From Hyphomicrobium_A sp964622715 (lineage in GTDB: Bacteria; Pseudomonadota; Alphaproteobacteria; Rhizobiales; Hyphomicrobiaceae), in contig CAZURR010000002.1 in assembly GCA_964622715.1 (NCBI GenBank), forward strand, positions 1-64,000: a DNA stretch of 64,000 nucleotides. The letters are read 5' to 3'. Below are positions 53,610-62,293 of this stretch, one piece after another. The stretch's first letter is position 1. Each line of letters begins with the position of its first letter. The notes beneath the pieces are model-generated. The model saw only the letters and a program-made list of their open reading frames with translations, ran no database searches and was not told where the DNA came from. The translations under genes and the position numbers were made by a program.

Positions 53610-54475
53610 CGCATCTATTCTGTTTCGGCCTCGGCTACAGCGCGTTGCGCCTTGCCCGAATTACTTCTGCCCAGGGATGGACTGTCAGCGGTACTGCGCG
53701 CACGACCAAAGGCGCTGAAAGAATTGCGGCGGAGGGGTTCTATCCGTTCGTATTCGATGGTCAAACGCCTGAACCGGGCATCGGCGACGCGCTAGCTTCG
53801 ACGACACATGTCCTCATCTCGGCACCGCCCGGAGAGGACGGCGATCCTGTCCTACGCCACCATGCTGGCGACCTGCAGGCCGCATCATCGCTTGCCTGGA
53901 TTGGCTATCTGTCAACCGTCGGTGTCTACGGCGACCACCAGGGCGATTGGGTGGATGAGACGAGTGAGATACGGCCCACGTCGCAGCGGAGCCAGAGGCG
54001 CCTTGCTGCCGAGGACGCCTGGAGAGCCTTCGGCTCGCAGACAGGCCGGCGCGTTCAAATATTCCGCCTTTCAGGAATCTATGGGCCTGGGCGCAGCGCC
54101 ATTGATCGTCTGCAGGAGGGAACAGCACGGCGTATCGTCAAACCAGGCCAGGTATTCAATCGCATCCACGTCGCCGACATCGCGACCACGTTGAGCGCGG
54201 CCATCGCAGGCAAGGGCTCACAGCAAATCTACAACGTGACCGACGATGAGCCTGCACCGCCACAAGACGTAATAGCGTTTGCCGCCGAGCTATTGCAGAC
54301 GACTCCGCCACCCGAGGTTGCCTTTAAGAACGCTGAGCTTTCGCCTATGGCGGCAAGCTTCTATGCCGACAACAAGCGCGTTAGCAACGCGCGGCTGCGC
54401 GAGGATCTCGGCGTGCACCTCAATTTCCCGAGCTATCGCGAGGGGTTGGCCGCGATCGCGGCGCGCAAGCCCTGA
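53606..54475 (+). CDS. SDR/NAD-dependent epimerase-like protein
   Basis: A 289-residue extended short-chain dehydrogenase. The cofactor loop is the unusual LFCFGLGYSALRLA near residue 4. Other segments are THVLISAPPGEDGDPVL, WIGYLSTVGVYGDHQGDWVD, IFRLSGIYGPGRSAID and FNRIHVADIATTL. It starts at ATG 53606 overlapping the queG stop by four bases, so it is coupled to queG. The substrate is unknown; homologues in the same fzlA-queG setting are annotated only as SDR proteins. Confidence 0.85.
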   Translation: MTHLFCFGLGYSALRLARITSAQGWTVSGTARTTKGAERIAAEGFYPFVFDGQTPEPGIGDALASTTHVLISAPPGEDGDPVLRHHAGDLQAASSLAWIGYLSTVGVYGDHQGDWVDETSEIRPTSQRSQRRLAAEDAWRAFGSQTGRRVQIFRLSGIYGPGRSAIDRLQEGTARRIVKPGQVFNRIHVADIATTLSAAIAGKGSQQIYNVTDDEPAPPQDVIAFAAELLQTTPPPEVAFKNAELSPMAASFYADNKRVSNARLREDLGVHLNFPSYREGLAAIAARKP

Positions 54476-54629
54476 AATATCTTGCTTAATTCCGATTTAC
54501 AGGGCCGTTCAGGCGCCGTTCAACCAACCTTCGCTTTATTGGTCGCATCCCGTCGAGCATGTCGCTGCCCAGTTCATCGGCCGGCCTGGCAAGCTCACAG
54601 CACCGAAGCGATGGCCTTGCGAGGATACG

Positions 54630-56011
54630 ATGCAAGTTACAGTGGTAAGTCTAGTGCGCACCTTGGTTCTTGCGGCTGCGATGGGCGCCATGATTCTCAG
54701 TGCTGCACCCGCCGCCGCCGGTGACAATGCCGCGCACAGTCTTGCTGACAAATTCTCGCGCGCCGCCGAAGACGCTGAACGCAAGCAAGCTGCGAAGAAG
54801 GCCCAAACAGAACGCGCGCGCGCCGCAGAACGTGCTTTGCAGCAGCGCCGCAAAGCACAAGCCCGGCAAAAGGCCTATGAGGAAGACATGTTGGCCCGCG
54901 CCCGCGCCGAGGCCGCGGCACGTCGGGTGAAAGAAAAGCGTCTTGCCGAAGAGCGTGCTCGCGCCAAGGAACAGCAGCGCAAGGCGGAGGCCGCGCGTCT
55001 TGCTAAAGAGGCCGAAGANNNNNNNNNNNNNNNNNNNNNNNNNNNNNNNNNNNNNNNNNNNNNNNNNNNNNNNNNNNNNNNNNNNNNNNNNNNNNNNNNN
55101 NNNNNNNNNNNNNNNNNNAGGCGGAATCCGTCCGTCTTGCTAACGAAGCTGAGGAAAAACGGTTGGCCGAAGAGCGGCACGAGGCAGAAACTGCGCGTCT
55201 TGCCAAGGAGGCCCAGCAAGAACGGCTGGCTGAACAGCAGCGCAAGGCCGCAAGAACCCGGGCCGTGCTTGAGGCCCTACGCGCGGAACAGGCACGCCGC
55301 GTCGTGCGCAAGTTCCAGCGCGCTCGCGAACAGCGCATCCGCGAAGCTGCCGCAAATAAGAAGAATGGCCTGGGCGGCCCACGCCCGCCCATTGCTGAGG
55401 TCGACAATCCGCAGTATCGAAAAAAGACAGACCTGAACCCACCCGTTGCTGAATTGCATGAGAAGCGGCCAGATGAGGCAGGCCACCTCATTGCAACAAA
55501 ATATCCGACCCGCGTCACCGTCCTGTTGATCACAGAGCCACATGGTCGCGGCAGTCGGCGCTATAAGAAAGCGGCTCATCCTGTCCTGTGCGTCGGCAAG
55601 CGCTGCTACATCAGCTCAGGCGCCCAGGACACGGCCTACGCAATGTCACGCCCCCGTGCGCTCGGCCCGCGCAACTCCCTCGGCCGGCGAGCAGGTCCCT
55701 GCAACAGGAAGCTTGTTTGCGCATTTCGTGGCGTCACGCTGGATCGCAATCCGTCCTATATCCAGCCAATCGACATGGGGCTGCTGCGTCACGGCCGGCG
55801 TGACATACGCAAGGCGGAGCCCGACCGCACCTGCACCGCGGCCCACGGCTCCCTGCATTGCGCTTCTGTCATCATCGGCCACCACTATCGGGCCTGGATC
55901 GTGCCAGAGGCCGTCGCAGAAGCGGCTGGGCCCGAAGCGCTGGAAGACGCCCTCAAGAATGGGCTGACGACAACCCGTTCCGCGCGCTTAGTGAGTGGCA
56001 GGGCGCCCTAA
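54630..56011 (+). CDS. Exported coiled-coil repeat protein, interrupted by a scaffold gap
   Basis: The product has a signal peptide (residues 1-30, LAAAMGAMILSAAPAAAG). A long charged helix follows, built of repeats such as RLAKEAE, RLANEAE, RLAKEAQ and LAEERARAKEQQRKAEA. The N run at 55019-55118 falls inside the repeats; frames on the two sides differ, which an arbitrary gap length explains. After the repeats comes a compact domain of about 170 residues with RVTVLLITEPHGRG, LCVGKRCYISSGAQ, SLGRRAGPCNRKLVCAFRGV and HYRAWIVPEAVAEAAGPEAL, containing several paired cysteines. I do not recognise the domain. The layout recalls TolA-like periplasm-spanning helices. It ends overlapping the YiiX-like gene by four bases. 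Confidence 0.75.
55019..55118. other. Scaffold gap of 100 N inside a coding repeat
   Basis: Exactly 100 N, a placeholder. It lies within tandem coiled-coil-coding repeats, which probably defeated short-read assembly, so the real repeat number is unknown. Confidence 0.99.
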
Positions 56012-57393
56012 TAAACTGTCGTGACAAGGTAGCCGATCCGCCCCATCGCCGCCTGGCGAACGCGCTCCAGGTGCTCGAACACCTCACGCGCATGCATCGG
56101 CCGGCCGTAGCGGTCGATACTTTGTTGCTCCAGCGCCCGAAGATCGGCGAGCAGCGGCTCGGCTGTCTTGTGCAGCATAGTAACCGCCTGGATCGTGCTC
56201 CGCCACATGTTGGGCGGTACCTCGGGAAACACTTCGGCAATCAGGGCTTTGGTCCGATCGGACAAACGACTGGAGAGACGGCCGAAGATGCCAATGAGGC
56301 GAATGGAAAAATCCTCGTGAAACCTAAAACCGTACTGATCCATCCATTCGAACAGCTTGTCCATCAGCAAATCTTGTAGCCGCAAACGCGATGTCACTCG
56401 ATAGTCCCGCCATTCGGCCACGAGATCGAAGTGTGGCTCCAGCTCGATGTCGGCCGGTGCAAATGTTTCTTTCGTTCGAACGCCGATGCGCTCGATAAAG
56501 TCGCGATTCTTCATGTCGAAGCGGGTCGTGAACGTTGGCAGCATAACCTTGCCTTTGCTTGCGAGGTCGAACGCTTGGCGCACGAGCTTTGAGCAAAAGA
56601 GCTCTTTGTAGCCGGTGAGCTTCATGGAAAAGTCGTACCAAATGCGACGGCCGCCACGCTCACGCGAGCGCTTTACGACATCGTGAATTTCTGCCGCGGC
56701 CAGCCGCGCAAACGCTGCATTGCTGTGGCGGAAGATTACGCAGCGCCCCACACCATGGTGCAGCGCGTCGTCCAGCGAGCTGATGGTCGCGCCTTTCTCG
56801 ATCAGACTTTCAACCACCCACAGTTTGCCGTCCTCATCCATGTGGATGATAGCGATGTGGCTGAACTGGGAATCGACATCGCCGATGCGCGCGATCGCAG
56901 CGCTATTGTGGTGCATGCCGCGCATCAGCAGAAGATCACCCGCCTGAAACGGGACGTCTTCGCCTGTACCGAAAGCAGGATTGACCAGCGTGTTAAGTTT
57001 CGTTCCGCGAAAAGCGCGCTCCGTTTTCTCGTCGGGCGCTAGCTGCGTGTACCCGCAGTTCAGCTCGCCCAATACGTCTGTCGCATAGCGCGCGACGCGA
57101 AAGACGTTGCGTACGGCCGCTTGCGCCCCGAGCGACATGAAACCGCGCTTGTACCACTCCGTGATTTGCTCATGCAGCCCAATGCGTAGTTCGAAGATGG
57201 CGCGCATGAGCTCAGGCGCGGACTTGGCTAGCTCGTGGACGTCATAGCGGTCAAAATTCACGTCATAGAGAACGTCGTAGACTTGGCCGAGATTAGCTCC
57301 CAGCTCCTCAGCACTGCTGACTCGACGCAAAGCTAACGTCTCGATTGCAGCCAAGTCCGCTGCAAGATTGGCACGGGGCGCGTTATCCTGCAT
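56008..57393 (-). CDS. YiiX-like permuted NlpC/P60 cysteine hydrolase, enlarged
   Basis: A 461-residue protein with a central permuted papain-like domain of the YiiX/YebB type. GDLLLMRGMHHNSAAIARIG and FSHIAIIHM give the catalytic histidine near residue 180. A Glu follows in WVVESLIEKGA. YKELFCSKLVRQAFDLA gives the cysteine near residue 267. Single-domain relatives are about 200 residues; here an N-terminal helical region (residues 1-140) and a C-terminal helical region (about 330-461) are added. No signal peptide is visible, so it may act in the cytoplasm, perhaps on lipids or peptides. GGGAGG-like bases precede the ATG. It is downstream of the HPF-cold shock gene on the same strand. Confidence 0.8.
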   Translation of the reverse strand: MQDNAPRANLAADLAAIETLALRRVSSAEELGANLGQVYDVLYDVNFDRYDVHELAKSAPELMRAIFELRIGLHEQITEWYKRGFMSLGAQAAVRNVFRVARYATDVLGELNCGYTQLAPDEKTERAFRGTKLNTLVNPAFGTGEDVPFQAGDLLLMRGMHHNSAAIARIGDVDSQFSHIAIIHMDEDGKLWVVESLIEKGATISSLDDALHHGVGRCVIFRHSNAAFARLAAAEIHDVVKRSRERGGRRIWYDFSMKLTGYKELFCSKLVRQAFDLASKGKVMLPTFTTRFDMKNRDFIERIGVRTKETFAPADIELEPHFDLVAEWRDYRVTSRLRLQDLLMDKLFEWMDQYGFRFHEDFSIRLIGIFGRLSSRLSDRTKALIAEVFPEVPPNMWRSTIQAVTMLHKTAEPLLADLRALEQQSIDRYGRPMHAREVFEHLERVRQAAMGRIGYLVTTVY

Positions 57394-57467
57394 CGCTTCC
57401 CTCCCCTTGTCTCCTCGGCCCGATCAGCAATGCGGAACTCGTTCGTCGGCCCTTTGTTGGTGGCTGA

Positions 57468-58049
57468 TCAGGAGGGGCTCCGCCGCGCGCCCAAAAGTTT
57501 TACAGAAACCGCTTGAGGACCCATAGGCCCCTCAGCTGCAGCACGTGTCACATGCACAACCGTGCCAGTTTCGAGCTCATCAAAGGCATCTGCCGCTACC
57601 GCCTTGCGCGTGAAATGAAGGTCAGGTGAGCCTATGACTTCGACGAAGCCATAGTCCTCTTCTGGAAAAATACGGACCACGACTCCGGTCTCTCCCGCGG
57701 ACCCGTGTTGTTTAACGTCGTGGTTGCGAATATCTGCAGTCTGCCCGAGCTGTCGCTCAATGGCTTCAAAGACGCGATTGATGATCGCCGACTGATCGCC
57801 TTTCATCTCACGTCGGTCCTGCTTCCCCTTGGCAACGATCGGATTGTGACCCGGCACATCAACCTCAACCGCGATGCCGATCGGCTGCTTGCCGCTATCG
57901 GGACTGCGGTGGGGTACCTCCACAACGACACGTGCGCCGGTGATGTGGGCATGGAAACGATTCAATCGCTCGACCCGCCCGCGAATCATTGCCTCGAGGG
58001 ACTTTGAGCTATCCATGTTCTTGAAAGCGATTTGCAACGGTCGTTCCAT
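57468..58049 (-). CDS. HPF/RaiA-type ribosome-associated protein with cold-shock-like domain
   Basis: A 193-residue two-domain protein. Residues about 1-105 match the S30AE ribosome hibernation fold (IAFKNMDSSKSLEAMIRGRV, AHITGARVVVEVPHRSPDSG). Residues about 118-185 look like a cold-shock OB fold (ETGVVVRIFPEEDYGFVEV, then DLHFTRKAV and GTVVHVTRAAAEGPMG). It would bind the small subunit and perhaps mRNA to silence translation under stress. It lacks the dimerising C-terminal domain of long HPF. Only a degraded piece of long hpf is seen in this window, at 49964-50152. Confidence 0.85.
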   Translation of the reverse strand: MERPLQIAFKNMDSSKSLEAMIRGRVERLNRFHAHITGARVVVEVPHRSPDSGKQPIGIAVEVDVPGHNPIVAKGKQDRREMKGDQSAIINRVFEAIERQLGQTADIRNHDVKQHGSAGETGVVVRIFPEEDYGFVEVIGSPDLHFTRKAVAADAFDELETGTVVHVTRAAAEGPMGPQAVSVKLLGARRSPS

Positions 58050-58237
58050 AGGCTTCTCCGGTCGTATTTCGTGGCGCCAACTTTGCGCGAAGCATATTCT
58101 AGCAACGAAACTAACGCCTGTGATGATCGTGTGACGGCGTAGAAGCCGGCCGTCAATGCGAAATTATGGGGGGGACGTCAGGACACGAGAACATGGAAAT
58201 CTTAGCCCGATAAACAAAAGCCGAACGAGGCCGAAAG

Positions 58238-58768
58238 ATGAGCATGCGCCTTCCCGTCGTCGGTGTCATGGGTTCTAGCGAAAAAGAGTACACACAGCGG
58301 GCCGAGGAGCTTGGCCGCTGGCTTGCCACCCAGCGCGTGCACCTTCTCACCGGCGGTGGCAAGGGCGTGATGACGTCCGTTAGCCGGGCTTTTCGCGCGA
58401 CACCAAACCGCGCGGGCCTTGTCGTAGGCATCATCCCGTGCAGACAGGACCCGACGAAACCAAAGCTTGGCTACCCCAATCCTTGGGTTGAACTTGCGAT
58501 CTTTACGCACCTTTACATGGACGGGACATTGGGTGCGGGCCCAATGTCCCGAAACCATATCAACATCTTAAGTTCTGACGTGATCGTTGCATTGCCTGGT
58601 TCTTCGGGAACCCTGAGCGAAATTGAGCTCGCTATGCGCTATGGCCGGCCCATTGCCGTCTATCTTGCGGACCGCGCAGAAATGCCGGACGTCCCACTGC
58701 AGGCTCCCATAATTGGCGACTTGGCCGGCGTTCAGGAATTCGTATGTTCGAATCTTCCGACCGGTTAG
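58238..58768 (+). CDS. LOG/TIGR00725-like Rossmann-fold protein
   Basis: A 176-residue protein of the SLOG superfamily. LPVVGVMGSSEKEYTQRAEE opens the fold, LLTGGGKGVMTSVSRAF gives the GGGxGVM loop, and VALPGSSGTLSEIELAMRYG gives the PGSSGTLxE motif, a variant of the PGGxGTxxE of LOG cytokinin-nucleotide hydrolases. It could bind or hydrolyse a nucleotide. The Ser replacing Gly in the motif places it with the TIGR00725-type group rather than true LOG. Confidence 0.8.
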   Translation: MSMRLPVVGVMGSSEKEYTQRAEELGRWLATQRVHLLTGGGKGVMTSVSRAFRATPNRAGLVVGIIPCRQDPTKPKLGYPNPWVELAIFTHLYMDGTLGAGPMSRNHINILSSDVIVALPGSSGTLSEIELAMRYGRPIAVYLADRAEMPDVPLQAPIIGDLAGVQEFVCSNLPTG

Positions 58769-58795
58769 CAGGCAGCCATACCTGACCGGCACCAC

Positions 58796-59068
58796 TTAGT
58801 CCTGATTAGGCGGGATGCCGACGGGATCGGTTGGATGAAATGGCGTCGGATCCTCGTCGACGCCAGCTTCCGATGGACTTGAATGGGGATCGGCCCATTC
58901 CGGGTGATAGCCGCCGCCATCGTCATCACCACCCAAATCCGGCAAAAGTGGCTCGTAGGGATCCTCATCGTGGGGAACCATACCCCCGCCGCCACCTGCC
59001 ATGGCAGCCGTGAGTGGCGCGGCCAACGCGCATGCTGCGACCAACAGAAGAAATGCTACAGGTTTCAT
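58796..59068 (-). CDS. Small exported Asp/Pro/Gly-rich protein
   Basis: A 90-residue product with a signal peptide (VAFLLLVAACALAAPLTAA, cleavage after AMA). The mature part is low-complexity: GGGGGMVPHDEDPYEPLLP, DLGGDDDGGGYHPEW and a Pro-rich end. No family is recognised. The ATG at 59068 has AAGG seven bases upstream. The Asp-rich stretches could bind calcium, which is inference. It is convergent with the LOG-like gene. Confidence 0.55.
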   Translation of the reverse strand: MKPVAFLLLVAACALAAPLTAAMAGGGGGMVPHDEDPYEPLLPDLGGDDDGGGYHPEWADPHSSPSEAGVDEDPTPFHPTDPVGIPPNQD

Positions 59069-59223
59069 GGCCATACCTTGCTGGTTGACGGACAAACTTC
59101 CCATGGCCATCGCCCCATGTCGAGCACCTGGATTGACCCTGGCAAATTGGGCCAAACATTTTCCACGCCGATGCCAAAGTCACCGCCATTTTGACCCGTA
59201 GGACGCTCGCCCGAGGCTGGATT

Positions 59224-60030
59224 TCAGCCCTTGGCCTGGATCGCGATGCCGTCAATCGCCCCGAACAGAAGGTCTAGATCCTGCGGGCGCGACAGGCGAT
59301 GCTCGCCGTCTGGAATCTCGATCATCTCAGCCCAGCCGCCTTTGAGAAACCCCATCAGCTCCCGCGCGTGCCCAATCGGCACGTCCTTATCCTGCGCGCC
59401 TTGAACGATCACGACGGGGCACCCTGGGTCGAATGGTTTTCGCGCAAATAGATGATTGCGACCCTCGTCAATGAGCTCGCGAGTGATGGCGTAGGGCTCG
59501 CCATACTCGGAGGGCTGTAGGTAGACGCCGGTCGCGCGTAGTTTGTCGCGCACGTCCTTGGGAAAGACTTTCCACATCAGCTCCTCGGTCATGTCCCAGG
59601 CTGGTGCAATCAACACGAGTGCTGAAATCCGGGCGGCCTCGGCGGGGTTTGAGCGCAACAACCGACGCAGCAGCAAAAGCGCGATGTGCCCGCCCATGCT
59701 CGATCCGACCACGATCTGCGGGCCCGTCGTCACGTCGCGAAAAACGGTCTCAGCTTCCTCGAGCCATGCCCCGATGGTGCCGTCCTCGAAGCGGCCGCTG
59801 GAAAGTCCATGTCCCGAATAGTCAAAGCCGGTAAAGCCATAGCCGTTCTCGCGCGCAAACGCGGCGAGCGCCGTTGCTTTCGTGCTCGCCATGTCGGACT
59901 TGTATCCCGACAACCAGAGGAGGCTCACATGCGATGGTGCAACCGGTGGCTCGGCAATATAGGCAATGCGCCGCGACTTGTAGCTACTGCTGGGGCTGAA
60001 CTCGAGGAATTGCGGTTCGCTATCACTCAC
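59224..60030 (-). CDS. Alpha/beta hydrolase
   Basis: A 268-residue serine hydrolase of the lysophospholipase/carboxylesterase type. GFDYSGHGLSSGRF is the HG region, VVGSSMGGHIALLLLRRL holds the nucleophile Ser, GAQDKDVPIGHA the acid and IPDGEHRLSRPQDLD the His. The GTG at 60030 has GAGG eight bases before it; a longer upstream frame reads into the divergent glycosyltransferase and is not real. Only 34 bases separate the two divergent starts. Confidence 0.87.
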   Translation of the reverse strand: MSDSEPQFLEFSPSSSYKSRRIAYIAEPPVAPSHVSLLWLSGYKSDMASTKATALAAFARENGYGFTGFDYSGHGLSSGRFEDGTIGAWLEEAETVFRDVTTGPQIVVGSSMGGHIALLLLRRLLRSNPAEAARISALVLIAPAWDMTEELMWKVFPKDVRDKLRATGVYLQPSEYGEPYAITRELIDEGRNHLFARKPFDPGCPVVIVQGAQDKDVPIGHARELMGFLKGGWAEMIEIPDGEHRLSRPQDLDLLFGAIDGIAIQAKG

Positions 60031-60064
60031 TCTAAACAACCTCGTCGCCTGCCGGAGAAACTCT

Positions 60065-61255
60065 GTGGCCAAGAAGCACCCGACCATATTGCAGATAATT
60101 CCTGAGCTCGATACCGGGGGCGCGGAACTCTCAACCATCGAGATTGCGGATGCTGTGGAACGCGCGGGCGGACACGCCATCATTCTTACGGAGGGCGGAC
60201 GGCTCGTCCAGCGGCTGCGAGATACCGGTGCCCAAGTGCAATTCTTCCCTGCCGCGGTTAAGAACCCCATACGACTCATGTGGAACGTACGTAGGATCGC
60301 CGAGGTGGTTCGGCGCGACGAGGTTGACCTCATCCATGCGCGCAGTCGCGCGCCGGCTTGGAGCGCCCTCAGTGCTGCGCGCCGCAAGGGCGTGCCGTTC
60401 GTGACCACCTATCATGGTGCCTACGGCGAGAAGACAGCGCTCAAGCACCTCTACAACAGCGTCATGGCGCGCGGCGACATCGTGATTGCCAACTCACACT
60501 ATACGGCCGAACTGATCCGCAGCCGTTACGGGACACCGGCTGAAAAGATCGAGGTGATCTACCGTGGCGTCGACGGAGCGCTGTTCGATCCCGCGCACAT
60601 CGCCCCTGAACGCGTCGCCGCCCTGCGCTCGGCTTGGGGGATAAGCGACGGTGAGCGCGTGGTATTGCAGGCTGCCCGCCTCACGAGCTGGAAGGGGCAG
60701 AGCGTGCTGATCGAGGCGGCCCAACTCCTGAATACGCAAGCGAACCTCGACAACGCCGTCTTTGTCCTCGCCGGCGACGCCCAAGGACGCAGCGCCTATA
60801 AGACCTTATTGGAAAATGCGATCCGCGCCGCAGGATTGGAGAACAGGATACGTCTCGTAGGCCACGTGGACGATATGGCCGCCGCCTTCCTGACCGCGCA
60901 CGTCGCTGTCGTCGCCTCAACCGAACCGGAAGCCTTCGGCCGCGCCGCCACGGAGGCGCAAGTGATGGGCACGCCCGTTATCTCCACAAATATTGGCGCG
61001 CCCCCCGAGACCGTGCTGAGCTCCCCACGCGTCACTGAGGATGCAGCAACGGGCTGGCTGGTGCCGCCTGCCGATGCCACGCGCCTCGCCGACGCACTCG
61101 CGGCGGCGCTTGCTCTTCCCCCGGAGGAGCGAGCACGTATGGGCGCGCGCGCACGCGACCACGTGTTGGATGCGTTTTCACTCAAGGCCATGAAGGAGCA
61201 AACGCTCAAGGTCTACGATCGGTTGCTCGGGACCAAACTCGTTGCACACAAGTGA
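60065..61255 (+). CDS. Glycosyltransferase family 4 (GT-B) protein
   Basis: A 396-residue GT-B glycosyltransferase. The N-terminal half opens ILQIIPELDTGGAELSTIEI and includes LIHARSRAPAWSAL and VTTYHGAYGEK. The donor-binding half includes VIYRGVDGALFDP, RLTSWKGQSVLIEAAQLL, VASTEPEAFGRAATEAQVMG and ISTNIGAPPETVL, typical of GT4. It starts with GTG with GGAG eight bases upstream. It may build LPS core or another surface glycan, given the envelope genes elsewhere in the window, but no substrate is indicated. Confidence 0.9.
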   Translation: MAKKHPTILQIIPELDTGGAELSTIEIADAVERAGGHAIILTEGGRLVQRLRDTGAQVQFFPAAVKNPIRLMWNVRRIAEVVRRDEVDLIHARSRAPAWSALSAARRKGVPFVTTYHGAYGEKTALKHLYNSVMARGDIVIANSHYTAELIRSRYGTPAEKIEVIYRGVDGALFDPAHIAPERVAALRSAWGISDGERVVLQAARLTSWKGQSVLIEAAQLLNTQANLDNAVFVLAGDAQGRSAYKTLLENAIRAAGLENRIRLVGHVDDMAAAFLTAHVAVVASTEPEAFGRAATEAQVMGTPVISTNIGAPPETVLSSPRVTEDAATGWLVPPADATRLADALAAALALPPEERARMGARARDHVLDAFSLKAMKEQTLKVYDRLLGTKLVAHK

Positions 61256-61284
61256 TCCCACAGGGATCGCCGACGACCGGTGAC

Positions 61285-62196
61285 CTACTTGCCGCCATTG
61301 CCTTTAGCGCGCGCCGCCTTGGCCTCGTCGCGCCCCGCCGCGATGGCCTTCTCGGCGACAACCTCCACGTAGGCCGGCAACGCGAATGCCGCGTTATGAG
61401 TTGTCGGCGTCCAATACCTTGTCTCGATGCCGCGCTTGTTCTGCCGTTTGGCGAGCTTTTTCTCGGGAATTTCCAAGTGCTCGTCCTCATCGCTCGCCCA
61501 ATTCAAGGCGAACGGGCCGCCGAAGTAGCACGGCTGCGTACACAGGTAGGGAGCGACCTCGTCGAACAATGAGGCGAACGCCTGCGTTGTAGCCGCCAGA
61601 TGCTCCGGATACAGGAATGGCAGGCCGTTCTGCGTGACGAGGATGCCGTCCTTCTTCAGCGCGTGTTTGCAGTCGGCGAAAAATTCGCGCGTATGTAGCA
61701 CTGCAGAGGGACCGATTGGCTCAGAGGAGTCGACGATGATGGCGTCGAAGCGCTCGTCCGTCTCGGCCACGAACTTGCACCCATCGGCAATGACGACAAC
61801 GGTCCTTTCATCGTCGTAAGCATCGCGGGGAATCTCTGGGTAGTATTTGAGTGCGGTGTCGATAACCGTGCGATCGATCTCACACAGCATCGCTCTTTCG
61901 ACCGTAGGATGCTTTAGAATCTCGCGCAGCACGCCGCCGTCGCCACCGCCGACTACAAGCACCTGCTTAGGCGCAGCGATCGCCATTAGCGGAACATGCG
62001 CCATCATCTCGTGGTAGACGTACTCGTCCGACGTCGTCAGCTGGCAGACGCCGTCGAGCATGAGCACCGTGCCCCAGGTCTGGTTTTTGAAGATGACGAG
62101 GTCTTGGTGCTCCGTCTTGATCTGGTGCAGGATTTCGTCTGCCTCCAGGCGTACACGCCAATGCGGGTGAAACGTCTCTTCGACCCAACGATCCAT
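61285..62196 (-). CDS. speE: Spermidine synthase
   Basis: A 303-residue polyamine aminopropyltransferase. The SAM-amine loop VLVVGGGDGGVLREILKH is near residue 80. FDAIIVDSSEPIGPSAVLHT gives the catalytic Asp region, and MLDGVCQLTTSDEYVYHEM is the start of the core. It transfers aminopropyl from decarboxylated SAM to putrescine. The C-terminal 20 residues are Ala/Lys-rich. It converges on the glycosyltransferase gene. Confidence 0.95.
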   Translation of the reverse strand: MDRWVEETFHPHWRVRLEADEILHQIKTEHQDLVIFKNQTWGTVLMLDGVCQLTTSDEYVYHEMMAHVPLMAIAAPKQVLVVGGGDGGVLREILKHPTVERAMLCEIDRTVIDTALKYYPEIPRDAYDDERTVVVIADGCKFVAETDERFDAIIVDSSEPIGPSAVLHTREFFADCKHALKKDGILVTQNGLPFLYPEHLAATTQAFASLFDEVAPYLCTQPCYFGGPFALNWASDEDEHLEIPEKKLAKRQNKRGIETRYWTPTTHNAAFALPAYVEVVAEKAIAAGRDEAKAARAKGNGGK

Positions 62197-62293
62197 CTTT
62201 CATACTCCTCGACGCAAACTCGTGTGAGCGCGCCACTCGTTCCGGCCACTTTGGCGCGGACCGAATATCACGTTGGATCGCGTTTGCTAATGA

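Noticed and set aside
55019..55118. Apparent frameshift in the coiled-coil gene across the N run
   Set aside because: The 100 N are a placeholder of unknown true length, so a frame difference between the two sides carries no information.
61254..61268. GATCCC/GGGATC hairpin between the glycosyltransferase and speE stops
   Set aside because: Only six base pairs, no U tract, and it overlaps a stop codon; too weak to call a terminator.
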